Shown here piece after piece: positions 10,089 to 18,503 of a DNA stretch of 64,000 nt. Location of the stretch: the NCBI RefSeq assembly GCF_000688335.1, contig NZ_JHZX01000001.1, positions 1,054,001 to 1,118,000 of the forward strand. Reading direction: 5' to 3'. Below the pieces are notes generated by a model. The model made no database searches. It saw nothing but the letters and a program-made list of their open reading frames with translations, and was not told the DNA's origin. The translations under genes were made by a program, and so were the position numbers. The stretch comes from Sediminibacter sp. Hel_I_10 (GTDB lineage: Bacteria; Bacteroidota; Bacteroidia; Flavobacteriales; Flavobacteriaceae). Numbering within the stretch: position 1 is the first letter of the stretch; each line of letters begins with the position of its first letter.

Positions 10089-11300
10089 TTAAGTCTTTAA
10101 ATTCTCAGTGACAATTTTCTTTATTTGAGCATTAAGTGACCTCATGGATTTATAACTCGTATGCTCTAACACGATAACTACCAAATCGTCATCTAAATAG
10201 GTTGTGAGCGCGGTACTAAATCCATTCCATCGTCCATGATGATAGATGGTATTTTCTCGCTTGTTATCAATTCTAAATCCAAAACCATAAGGAATTGTTC
10301 TACCTGAAATTGTTTTTCCTTCAGCATACATTAGGTCTAAAGATGCTTTGCTAAGAAGCTTGCCTGTATTTAACCCTAAGGTCCATTTAAAAAGATCTTC
10401 GGCTGTGGTGTATACATTTTTGTCGCCCACAACGGCGTCGTTTACGGTGCCTCCAATCTTAAGATGCCTCCAGCCTCGATACAGCCTATAACCGTCTAGC
10501 TGATTCTCATTGATACTATCATTTTCAAAGCTATATACGAAGGAGTGATCCATTTCTAACGGATCGAAAATGTTCTTTTTCAAGAATGAGCTAAAAGACG
10601 TTCCAGAGACTTTTTCAACTATAGATGCCAAAACAAAGTAATTGGTATTGGAGTAGTCAAAATTATGACCAGGTTCAAAAAAGCGTTGCACGTTGCTCTT
10701 CTGTAATAATGACATCATTTCGCTATTGGAAGGAGCTTTTTCCTGATTCCATTTGTGCTCAGACACCCAGAAATATTTTGGCAATCCTGCAGTGTGGTTG
10801 AGAAGGTTTTCAATAGTAACGCCCTCATATGGAAAACCCGGAAAATAGGCATTTACAGTATCTGTAAGTTTAATTTTGTGCTGCTCGTGCAATAACATGA
10901 TTGCAGCCGCAGTAAATTGTTTGCTCACTGACGCTAATTGAAAAACCGATTCTTTATTTAGAGGTGTTTTCTTATTGAAGTCGGCCATTCCTACTTGATT
11001 ACTGTAGAGAATCTTATCATTCTTTGCCACCAATATCGCGCCATTAAAATCATGTCGTTTATTAATACGATCTAATAATGAATCTAATTTAGCACTTACA
11101 TTTTTGGACTCTTTCTCTGGATATCGCTCGATGATGAGTGGCGAGACACCTTCTTGTAGGGTTTCGAGTGAAATTTTTGCTAAACCTCCAGCATTAGCTG
11201 ATGAATTTTCAGCAAAAGAAGCTGAAGAAAGCACAACTATTGAGAAGGTACAAATAAGAATTAGAGAAACGACCGATATTTTTTTGATATTATTTTTCAA
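10089..11300 (-). CDS. exported serine hydrolase, class C beta-lactamase family
   Basis: The 403-residue protein has a signal peptide (hydrophobic 'VSLILICTFSIVVLSSASFA'). It carries the serine beta-lactamase/penicillin-binding fold motifs: Ser124-Val-Ser-Lys127 in 'LASVSKQF', Tyr216-Ser-Asn in 'FDYSNTNY', and a C-terminal 'YHHGRWNGF' in place of KTG. This set is seen in EstB-type esterases, D-aminopeptidases and related peptidases as well as AmpC enzymes. Substrate cannot be inferred, and resistance to beta-lactams should not be assumed. It is the last chromosomal gene before the tRNA remnant, so it belongs to the host rather than the ICE. Confidence 0.84.
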   Translation of the reverse strand: MKNNIKKISVVSLILICTFSIVVLSSASFAENSSANAGGLAKISLETLQEGVSPLIIERYPEKESKNVSAKLDSLLDRINKRHDFNGAILVAKNDKILYSNQVGMADFNKKTPLNKESVFQLASVSKQFTAAAIMLLHEQHKIKLTDTVNAYFPGFPYEGVTIENLLNHTAGLPKYFWVSEHKWNQEKAPSNSEMMSLLQKSNVQRFFEPGHNFDYSNTNYFVLASIVEKVSGTSFSSFLKKNIFDPLEMDHSFVYSFENDSINENQLDGYRLYRGWRHLKIGGTVNDAVVGDKNVYTTAEDLFKWTLGLNTGKLLSKASLDLMYAEGKTISGRTIPYGFGFRIDNKRENTIYHHGRWNGFSTALTTYLDDDLVVIVLEHTSYKSMRSLNAQIKKIVTENLKT

Positions 11301-11677
11301 ATAAAGCTAAGATTTTATGGGATGAAGTTAATAATCATTACACGATATTCAAAATACTTTAATGAGATATATTGTATTTGTCAATTAAAATAGCTTGTTC
11401 CTGTTAAAACGATCGCATTTTTAAGAAAAACATATAATTAAAATTGAGATAAAGGGCCATCAAGCTTTCTATTCTGTTAGGAAGAACTCAAATTCATACT
11501 TAATAACCTTTAGATATATTGTGTTATAAGAAAAGCTCTTTTAATACTAAAGTTTGAGAAAAAAAAGGATTAATCTCTTCCAAGCAAGATCGGTGGTGGA
11601 GTGAGCAGGGACATATAAAAATAAAAAAAACGGAATATGTTCTCACATTCCGTTTTTTTGATCGACTCTCGTCTTAG
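11301..11677. other. gene-free chromosomal spacer before the ICE junction
   Basis: I see no coding frame in this AT-rich stretch. It should hold the promoter of the serine hydrolase gene. The only clear structure is the terminator hairpin at 11,623-11,659, which originally lay just downstream of the tRNA gene. Confidence 0.6.
11623..11659 (-). terminator. terminator of the disrupted tRNA transcription unit
   Basis: Arms AAAAAACGGAAT and ATTCCGTTTTTT form a strong hairpin with A/T-runs on both sides. On the minus strand it lies about 20 bp beyond the 3' end of the tRNA remnant, the expected place for the tRNA gene's terminator. Confidence 0.78.
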
Positions 11678-11719
11678 TAGCGGGAACTGGACTCGAACCA
11701 GTGACCTTCGGGTTATGAG
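11678..11719 (-). other. ICE attachment site (left junction): 3' half of a tRNA-Met(CAT)
   Basis: Read on the minus strand, this 42-nt piece begins exactly at the anticodon loop (CTCATAA, anticodon CAT). It continues with the anticodon 3' stem CCCGA, a variable loop, the T arm ACTGG-TTCGAGT-CCAGT, the acceptor strand TCCCGCT and discriminator A. The 5' half of a tRNA does not follow at 11,720, where the sequence turns AT-rich. Tyrosine recombinases commonly integrate into tRNA 3' halves. The element restores the tRNA at one end and displaces the old 3' half to the other. Because the fragment is here beside the integrase, the intact tRNA should lie at the right end, outside the window. Confidence 0.85.
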
Positions 11720-11881
11720 TTTTTGATACTATACTATCAATTTAATATAAAAACACTATAAATCAATGATTTACATACTATTTAATATAGTTTGACAATA
11801 TATAATATCAAACAAAACCAACAAATGTTGTACCTATGTTGTACCTAAAATGACTACCTTTATAATCCAAAAGTAATTATT

Positions 11882-13087
11882 ATGGCAACAGTAAGAGTAG
11901 TTTTAAGAAAAAAGAAAAATAAAGCCGGACGGTTTCCTATTTCTATTCGCATAACTAAAGACCGTAAAAGTTCTTACTTAAATACAGGTCAATATATAGA
12001 TATAAAATTTTGGGACGAGAAAAACCGCAATGTTAGGAAGTCGCACCCTAATTCAAAGGTGCTGAATAATTTTATTATAACTAAGGTAGCAGAAGCTAAC
12101 GATAAGGTATTAAAATCTGAAATGAAAACTGAATATCAGACAGTTTCAGAAATCAAAAACAAAATTGTAGTTACTAAAGGACTTGACTTTTTCGCCGTAG
12201 CCGAAATGCATCTTCAAAATCTAAAAAATAGAAACAAACATCATCAATACGATACTGAACTTGGGCGACTAAAAAAATTCAAAGAATTTCTTTGCAAAGA
12301 TTCACTTCCTTTCAATAGACTGAATGTCACAGTTCTAAAGAAATTTGAAACTCACTTACTGCATACTAAAAACCTTTCGCCGAGGACAGTTGTAAACTAT
12401 TTAATTCTCATCCGTACAATCTTTAATTTGGCAATTTCTGAATCAATAACAGATAGAGGCCTCTATCCATTTGGCAAAGGAAAGATGACTATACGAATTC
12501 CCGAAGCTCAAAAAATTGGCTTTACGGCAGATGAAATTCAAATATTAGAAAATGCACAAGGGATAACTGAAGCTCAACAAAAGGCAATTCATATTTGGCT
12601 CGTCAGTTTTTACTTTGCAGGTATTCGAATTGGGGATGTATTACAACTAAAATGGTCAGATTTTAACGATGGACGCCTACTCTATCGGATGAACAAAAAC
12701 AGTAAGCTTGTTTCTCTTAAAATTCCTGAAAAAGCTATAGAAATATTTGATTTTTACAAAGACAATTCATCTTACAATGAGCTTGTCTTTCCTCAATTAA
12801 AAGGCACCAACCTCAATGATACTGAAGAAATATCGAAAAGAACACAATCAATAACTCGAAATTTGAATAGAAGATTAAAGATTGCCACTAAGCAACTGGG
12901 GATAAAGAAAAATATAAGTATGCACATTGCCAGGCATAGTTTTGGTAATATTTCTGGGGATAAAATTCCTATTCAAATGCTGCAAAAATTGTATCGTCAC
13001 TCATCTGTAACAACGACTATACGTTATCAAGCAAATTTCATCCATAAGGATGCTGATGATGCTTTGGATAGTGTAGTCAATTTTTGA
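11882..13087 (+). CDS. int: tyrosine site-specific integrase
   Basis: The 401-residue Bacteroidetes-type recombinase has an N-terminal arm-binding segment (about residues 1-90), a SAM-like core-binding domain (about 100-210) and a C-terminal catalytic domain. Active-site residues are visible: Arg249 in 'AGIRIGDV', His348 and Arg351 in 'MHIARHSF', the histidine in 'LYRHSS', and nucleophile Tyr382 in 'TTIRYQA'. It cuts and rejoins the att sites for integration and excision. It begins 162 bp inside the tRNA remnant and reads away from it, the usual position for an ICE integrase. Nothing suggests it is broken. Confidence 0.95.
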   Translation: MATVRVVLRKKKNKAGRFPISIRITKDRKSSYLNTGQYIDIKFWDEKNRNVRKSHPNSKVLNNFIITKVAEANDKVLKSEMKTEYQTVSEIKNKIVVTKGLDFFAVAEMHLQNLKNRNKHHQYDTELGRLKKFKEFLCKDSLPFNRLNVTVLKKFETHLLHTKNLSPRTVVNYLILIRTIFNLAISESITDRGLYPFGKGKMTIRIPEAQKIGFTADEIQILENAQGITEAQQKAIHIWLVSFYFAGIRIGDVLQLKWSDFNDGRLLYRMNKNSKLVSLKIPEKAIEIFDFYKDNSSYNELVFPQLKGTNLNDTEEISKRTQSITRNLNRRLKIATKQLGIKKNISMHIARHSFGNISGDKIPIQMLQKLYRHSSVTTTIRYQANFIHKDADDALDSVVNF

Positions 13088-13098
13088 ACCATTCCAAT

Positions 13099-13135
13099 TT
13101 TGCAACACAGTTGCACAAAAATTCTGTTATCTTTG
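13099..13135 (+). promoter_or_regulatory. promoter P1 with TGCAAC-N3-GTTGCA operator
   Basis: A perfect dyad TGCAAC-ACA-GTTGCA (13,101-13,115) is followed by the Bacteroidetes -7 box TATCTTTG (13,128-13,135). The dyad centre is 20 bp before the box, exactly as in P2 at 13.5 kb. The start codon of the next gene lies only 4 bp after the box. A metal-responsive Fur-type repressor is a plausible ligand (inference). Confidence 0.72.
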
Positions 13136-13139
13136 TAAC

Positions 13140-13481
13140 GTGGAATTTATTGTAATCATACTTTCGTTTTATTTCTTGGCACTTAATGCTGTGCCTTGCA
13201 ATGATATGAATTATAGCGAAGATGATTCCCAAGTTGTTACGGTAATCGATGCTGATGGTGACCACAGTCAAGATTGCGAGTTATGCTCGCCTTTTTGCCA
13301 ATGTCATTGTTGCCACGTTCACACCATAAATTTCGGGCTTGCTGTATTCGAGCCATTACAACCTGCAATTCTACACGAATTTTTCGCCAATTTTGATAAC
13401 CTCGGCAAAGATATCCCACATTCCATTTTACTGCCAACGGTTATAATTCAGTTTCCTAGAAGAGGTTTTTTTGATTTTTAA
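13140..13481 (+). CDS. DUF6660-like Cys/His-rich exported small protein
   Basis: The protein has 113 residues from GTG 13140. It has a hydrophobic N-terminal export signal ('FIVIILSFYFLALNAVPC') and a cysteine/histidine cluster 'CELCSPFCQCHCCHVH' in the middle. I recognise the pattern as the DUF6660 family found beside heavy-metal efflux genes in Bacteroidetes (family name from memory). The cluster suggests metal binding in the periplasm. The start is fixed by the signal peptide, because the next start codon would remove it. It precedes another His-rich small protein and the RND pump. Function is unproven. Confidence 0.68.
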   Translation: MEFIVIILSFYFLALNAVPCNDMNYSEDDSQVVTVIDADGDHSQDCELCSPFCQCHCCHVHTINFGLAVFEPLQPAILHEFFANFDNLGKDIPHSILLPTVIIQFPRRGFFDF

Positions 13482-13510
13482 TAAACATACTCAAGGATTG
13501 TCAAAATTAC

Positions 13511-13547
13511 TTTGCACAACCTGTGCATCGATTAATTCGTATATTTG
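13511..13547 (+). promoter_or_regulatory. promoter P2 with TGCACA-N3-TGTGCA operator
   Basis: A perfect dyad TGCACA-ACC-TGTGCA (13,513-13,527) is followed by the -7 box TATATTTG (13,540-13,547), nine bases before ATG 13557. TTTG, dyad and -7 box have the same spacing as in P1, so one regulator probably binds both. Confidence 0.72.
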
Positions 13548-13556
13548 TAAAACTTT

Positions 13557-13952
13557 ATGAAAATATTCGTTTCCATATCGATGTCGTTTCTATTCTTTTT
13601 TCAAGGAATAGCGGCCAATATGGAAGTTTGTGAGCAGATAGAAGAAATATCCCATTTTATCGCGCATTATCAAGACCATAGAGAAAATGATGGACTTTCT
13701 TTTTTTGAATATGTTTATGAAGATTACATAAATGATGATGGAAAAGTGGATAACCACCATCCAGATTCAGACCACGACAATGAGCCTGTGCATATGAGCC
13801 ACCAATGTTGTCAACATTTTGTATTCTTCGCACCTTTTCAACCTACGTTAATAAGTAAGGTTTCCCCCGAGGCTAAAAATCAGTATAATCATTACACATT
13901 CCAATTAAATTCCAGATATCTGGAATCGCTTTTCCAACCCCCTAAAGTATAA
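13557..13952 (+). CDS. His-rich exported small protein, unknown function
   Basis: The protein has 131 residues. An N-terminal signal peptide ('FVSISMSFLFFFQGIAANMEVC') is followed by an acidic, His-rich region ('DNHHPDSDHDNEPVHMSHQCCQHF'). I do not recognise a named domain. The composition and its place between the DUF6660-like gene and the RND pump suggest periplasmic metal capture or sensing, which is inference. It has its own dyad promoter P2, so it is probably co-regulated with the upstream gene and may lead the transcript for the pump. Confidence 0.62.
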   Translation: MKIFVSISMSFLFFFQGIAANMEVCEQIEEISHFIAHYQDHRENDGLSFFEYVYEDYINDDGKVDNHHPDSDHDNEPVHMSHQCCQHFVFFAPFQPTLISKVSPEAKNQYNHYTFQLNSRYLESLFQPPKV

Positions 13953-14071
13953 TTCAGTTTTTTTTTAGGATAGCTATATCCTACCGTGATGCTTTTCAAA
14001 GTAAGTATCGCATCATAAACGTATTGCATCTCTTTGCATTGCGATGTTTAAACTGAATTAATACTTTTTCT

Positions 14072-17000
14072 ATGATTAACAAAATCATTTCATTTTCCAT
14101 TAATAACAAGTTTATTATTGGGCTCTTTATAGTGGCACTTGTAGGTACGGGCATTTGGTCTATGGCCACTATAAATCTGGGTTCTGTACCCGATATTACC
14201 AACAACCAAGTACAGGTTATTACAGTGGCCCCAAATTTAGGTACTGAAGATATTGAGCAATTTGTTACCTATCCGGTAGAATTGGCAATGGCAAATCTTC
14301 CTGACGTTATCGAGCTGCGTTCAGTATCCCGTTTTGGGCTGTCCGTGGTTACCATTGTATTTAAGGACGAGGCAGGCACTTATCTTCCCCGGCAATTGGT
14401 ACAAGAGAAATTAACCGAAGTTGCTGGAGAAATCCCCGAAGGCTTCGGCACGCCATTTATGGCACCAATAACTACAGGTCTGGGCGAAATCTACCAATAC
14501 ACCTTAAAATTAAAAGAGGGCTACGAAGATAAATACGATGCAATGGAGCTTCGTACCATCCAAGATTGGATTGTAAAACGTCAAATGGCATTAGTCCCCG
14601 GAGTGGTCGAGGTCAATGCTTTTGGAGGTTATGTAAAACAGTATGAAGTTGCAATAAATCCTAATAAGCTGAAAAGTTTCGGTATTACAATGAATCAGGT
14701 CTTTGAAGCCTTGAAAGTCAACAATGCCAATACTGGTGGTGCTTACATTGAAAAAAACAACCAGGCCAATTTTATCCGCGGCGAAGGTTTGGCACGTAGC
14801 ATTGAAGACTTGGAAAATACAGTTGTAACCACACAAAACGGAAGCCCTGTTTTAATACGGGATGTCGCCGAAAAAGTAGGCTTTGGTAATCAGGTACGTT
14901 ATGGTGCGTTTACCCAAGATGGACACGAAACTGTTGGTGGACAAATTTTAATGCTGAAAGGCGAAAGCCCAGGCAACGTAGTCGAAAATGTGGAGAAGCG
15001 CATTGTAGAAATACAAAAATCCCTACCCGAAGGCGTTTACATAGATACATTTTTAAGCCGAAGTGAACTCATTGGAAGAACCACAAGCACCGTTGAAAAA
15101 AACCTTATTGAAGGTTCATTGATTGTGATTTTTGTGCTTGTCTTGCTTTTGGGAAGTTTCCGTGGTGGCTTGATTACAGCTTCGGTAATACCTTTATCAT
15201 TGCTATTCGCATTTATTTTGATGAAACAATTTGGAGTATGGGCAAACTTAATGTCCTTGGGTGCAATCGATTTTGGAATCATCGTGGATGGTGCTGTAAT
15301 CATTGTGGAAGGAATGGTATTCCACATTCATCAACGGATGAAAAAAACCACAACCGCCATAGACCAGTCTGAAATGGATGAAATAGCCTATGAATCGGCA
15401 AGCACGATGATGAATTCGGCATTTTTCGGACAATTGATTATCCTTATTGTATTTACTCCCATTTTGTTCTTAACAGGCGTTGAAGGAAAAATGTTCCGTC
15501 CTATGGCGTTTACGTTCGGATTTGCCGTTTTAGGAGCGATTATCCTTTGTCTTACTTATGTTCCAATGATTTCAGCACTATTCCTAAAACCTGCTAAAAA
15601 TCAGAATAGTTGGTTTGCCAAATTTGAAAACAAGATTGATAGGTTCAGTGATAAAATAATGTCCGGTTTAAACAGAGGGTATGTACCATTGCTCAATTTT
15701 GCACTTCGCTTTCGAGCTGGTGTCGTAATTGGCGCAGTTGCTCTATTACTGATTGCAGGATTTATTTTTAGTAATATGGGTGGCGAATTCATACCTAAAT
15801 TTGATGAGGGCGATATTGCGTTTCAAGCGTTAATAAAACCGGGGAGCAGTCTTACCGAGTCTATTGAGGCTTCAAAAAAACTTCAAAATTTAATCAATGA
15901 ATTTCCCGAGGTAAAAACGGTAATTTCAAGGATTGGTGTGGCCGAAATACCAACAGACCCAATGCCTATGGACATTGCCGATAGTTACATTATTCTTGAA
16001 AAAGATAAGAGTAAATGGACTTCCGCAGATAGCAAAGAAGAACTCATAGAAAAAATTCAAGAAAAAATTTCAGTCGTTCCCGGCGTAAATTTCGTATTTA
16101 CCCAACCTGTAGAACTTCGTTTTAATGAATTGCTTACAGGTGTTCGTGAGGACGTGGCAATCAAACTGTACGGCGAGGATTTAGAAGTGTTAGCCGACAA
16201 GGTACAGGAAATCGCAGCGGTCATCAGAACCGTTCCTGGAGCGGCTGACCTCAATGTGGAAGCTACAAGCGGCTTGCCACAAATGACGGTGGAATATAAC
16301 CGTGCGAAAATGGCCCAATATGGTGTAACTGTTGACAAGTTGAACGATTATGTGAGTGCATCATTTGCAGGCGAACAGGCAAGTGTGATTTTTGAGGGCG
16401 AAAAACGGTTCGATGTGGTCATTCGTTTGGCAAAGGAATTTAGACAGGACATCAACAGCCTTAAAAATCTTTATATCGATTTGCCAAACGGAGCGCAAGT
16501 GCCTTTAAAGGAAGTGGCAGATATCAGCTACAAACCCGGGCCAATGCAGATTTCAAGGGACAATACCTCTCGTCGTATTTCGGTTGGTGTAAATGTTCGT
16601 GGGCGCGATGTGAAATCGATGGTCGAGGAAATACAGCAAAAATTGGAAACGGACGTGAAACTACCGCCAGGTTATTTTGTAACCTACGGAGGTTCGTTTG
16701 AAAACCTTCAACGTGCTTCAGACCGATTGATGATTGTAGTGCCTATTGCACTTTTCCTAATATTCATATTGCTCTATTTTGCATTGAGTTCGTTCTCACA
16801 ATCCCTAATGATTTATATGGCAGTGCCCTTGGCGGCTATTGGTGGCGTGTTTGCCCTTTGGATAAGGGGAATGCCTTTTAGTATTTCTGCCGGAGTAGGT
16901 TTTATTGTGCTCTTTGGAGTTGCGGTTTTAAACGGGTTGGTACTGATAAACAAATTCAATGAACTAAAAGAAAGTGGAATGACAGACTTAAAAAAACGAA

Positions 17001-18487
17001 TATACGAAGCAACGCACGAACGTTTACGACCAATTCTGCTGACGGCAACGGCGGCCATTATGGGCTTTATCCCGATGGCGATTTCTACCTCTGGCGGTGC
17101 GGAAGTGCAACGGCCTTTGGCAACAGTGGTTATTGGCGGTTTGATAACCGCAACATTTTTAACGCTTGTGGTCCTTCCTGTATTGTATTATTGGCTCGAA
17201 TCGAGAAAGAAACGAAACAATAACGATGGAGATGTAAGTTATGTCAACAAATCAACGAACATTGTAACTGTATTATTGATGGTTGGAGGTTTGATGGCTT
17301 CTGGAACTGCGTTTGCTCAAGACATTAATCAAGATGGTACAATTCCAAAGACATTGACCATTGATGAGGCCATTGCTCTGGCAAAACAGAATTATCCATC
17401 CCTTAAAGAGAGCCAAGCTTTTATTGAACGGGAAAAAGCACTAAAGGGAACGAGTTTTGACCTTGGTAGCACCCAAGTTTTCACAGGCAAAGAAGAATAT
17501 GGTAATAATCTTCCTGGAGTACAAACAACCGTTGGTGTGCAACAGGGCAATATTGATTTGCTATCCGGATTTTCAAAATCGAAGTTTTATAAAGAGCGTA
17601 TTGCCTTGGGAGAAAAGTTTTATGTGGCCAGTGAACAACAATTGGTGCGTAATGTGATGCAAGCGTATGACCAAATAAATTATTATAAGGCGCAGTTGCG
17701 CTTTGCAGACCAACTGGACAGTATTTATGCCAATTTTAAGACCGCTGCCCAACTTCGGTATGATACGGGAGAAACAGGCAAATTGGAATTTATTTCAGCC
17801 TCTTCCGAATTTCAACAGATTCAAGTATTAAGGCAACAAGCCTTTGATGATATTGAAATAGCCAAACGTGCCTTAAAACAATATTTGGGAACGGATGAAT
17901 CCATTGAAACGATTAGTGAACCATACAAAACATTGGATTTTATGGCGACATTAGATTCCACTTCGGTAGCGAATAACCCAATGTTGCAATATGCCTTGCA
18001 AAATGCCGAAGTAAGTAAAGCAAACGTGGGCGTTGAGAAATCACAATTCCTACCGAAATTCAGCTTATCGTATGGCAGACAGGTTGTGGATGAAGTGTCA
18101 GGCTTCAACACCTATCAGGCAGGTATTAGCATTCCGTTATGGTTTTTTCCCCAGAAGTCGAGGGTCAAGGCAGCCAAGGCAGACGCAATGGTAGCAGAGA
18201 ATCAATATTTGGAACAAAAGGCGGTCACGGAAAGTCGTGTGTCGCAATTGACCAAATCCCTTGAAAAAACAAAGAAGATTTTGCAATATTACGAAGAAGG
18301 CGCACTACTCTTGGCAGAAGAACAAATTACCACCGCACAATTGGCATCTAAAGAAGGCGAAATAGATTACGTCAATTACATCACGATTCTCAATAGTGCC
18401 ATCCGCATTAAACAAAACCATTTACAATACATCAATCAGTTTAACCAGCAGACCATTGATATGCAATATCAATTGGGCAATTTATAA
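14072..18487 (+). CDS. CusA/CzcA-type heavy-metal RND pump fused to a TolC-like channel
   Basis: The 1,471-residue protein joins two components of a tripartite exporter. Residues 1 to about 1,045 form an HME-RND proton-driven pump, with the TM4 motif 'DFGIIVDGAVIIVE' near residue 400 that carries the proton-relay acids of CzcA-type pumps. From about residue 1,065 a signal-peptide-like segment ('VLLMVGGLMASGTAFAQ') leads into an outer-membrane-factor domain with coiled-coil helices to the end. Such fusions are known in Bacteroidetes; processing into two proteins is possible. The motif favours divalent ions (Zn, Co, Cd) over copper or silver. The adaptor gene follows after 16 bp, and the start is ATG 14072. 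Confidence 0.9.
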   Translation: MINKIISFSINNKFIIGLFIVALVGTGIWSMATINLGSVPDITNNQVQVITVAPNLGTEDIEQFVTYPVELAMANLPDVIELRSVSRFGLSVVTIVFKDEAGTYLPRQLVQEKLTEVAGEIPEGFGTPFMAPITTGLGEIYQYTLKLKEGYEDKYDAMELRTIQDWIVKRQMALVPGVVEVNAFGGYVKQYEVAINPNKLKSFGITMNQVFEALKVNNANTGGAYIEKNNQANFIRGEGLARSIEDLENTVVTTQNGSPVLIRDVAEKVGFGNQVRYGAFTQDGHETVGGQILMLKGESPGNVVENVEKRIVEIQKSLPEGVYIDTFLSRSELIGRTTSTVEKNLIEGSLIVIFVLVLLLGSFRGGLITASVIPLSLLFAFILMKQFGVWANLMSLGAIDFGIIVDGAVIIVEGMVFHIHQRMKKTTTAIDQSEMDEIAYESASTMMNSAFFGQLIILIVFTPILFLTGVEGKMFRPMAFTFGFAVLGAIILCLTYVPMISALFLKPAKNQNSWFAKFENKIDRFSDKIMSGLNRGYVPLLNFALRFRAGVVIGAVALLLIAGFIFSNMGGEFIPKFDEGDIAFQALIKPGSSLTESIEASKKLQNLINEFPEVKTVISRIGVAEIPTDPMPMDIADSYIILEKDKSKWTSADSKEELIEKIQEKISVVPGVNFVFTQPVELRFNELLTGVREDVAIKLYGEDLEVLADKVQEIAAVIRTVPGAADLNVEATSGLPQMTVEYNRAKMAQYGVTVDKLNDYVSASFAGEQASVIFEGEKRFDVVIRLAKEFRQDINSLKNLYIDLPNGAQVPLKEVADISYKPGPMQISRDNTSRRISVGVNVRGRDVKSMVEEIQQKLETDVKLPPGYFVTYGGSFENLQRASDRLMIVVPIALFLIFILLYFALSSFSQSLMIYMAVPLAAIGGVFALWIRGMPFSISAGVGFIVLFGVAVLNGLVLINKFNELKESGMTDLKKRIYEATHERLRPILLTATAAIMGFIPMAISTSGGAEVQRPLATVVIGGLITATFLTLVVLPVLYYWLESRKKRNNNDGDVSYVNKSTNIVTVLLMVGGLMASGTAFAQDINQDGTIPKTLTIDEAIALAKQNYPSLKESQAFIEREKALKGTSFDLGSTQVFTGKEEYGNNLPGVQTTVGVQQGNIDLLSGFSKSKFYKERIALGEKFYVASEQQLVRNVMQAYDQINYYKAQLRFADQLDSIYANFKTAAQLRYDTGETGKLEFISASSEFQQIQVLRQQAFDDIEIAKRALKQYLGTDESIETISEPYKTLDFMATLDSTSVANNPMLQYALQNAEVSKANVGVEKSQFLPKFSLSYGRQVVDEVSGFNTYQAGISIPLWFFPQKSRVKAAKADAMVAENQYLEQKAVTESRVSQLTKSLEKTKKILQYYEEGALLLAEEQITTAQLASKEGEIDYVNYITILNSAIRIKQNHLQYINQFNQQTIDMQYQLGNL

Positions 18488-18503
18488 CCTTAAAAAAAGA
18501 AAA

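Noticed and set aside
10089-11300. Beta-lactam resistance gene
   Set aside because: The motifs are shared by esterases and peptidases, and the third motif is HHG rather than KTG; resistance cannot be claimed.
13966-13983. TAGGATA-GCTA-TATCCTA hairpin before the CusA-TolC gene as a terminator
   Set aside because: The T-run lies before the stem, not after it, on the plus strand. It may be an operator, but no second copy was found.
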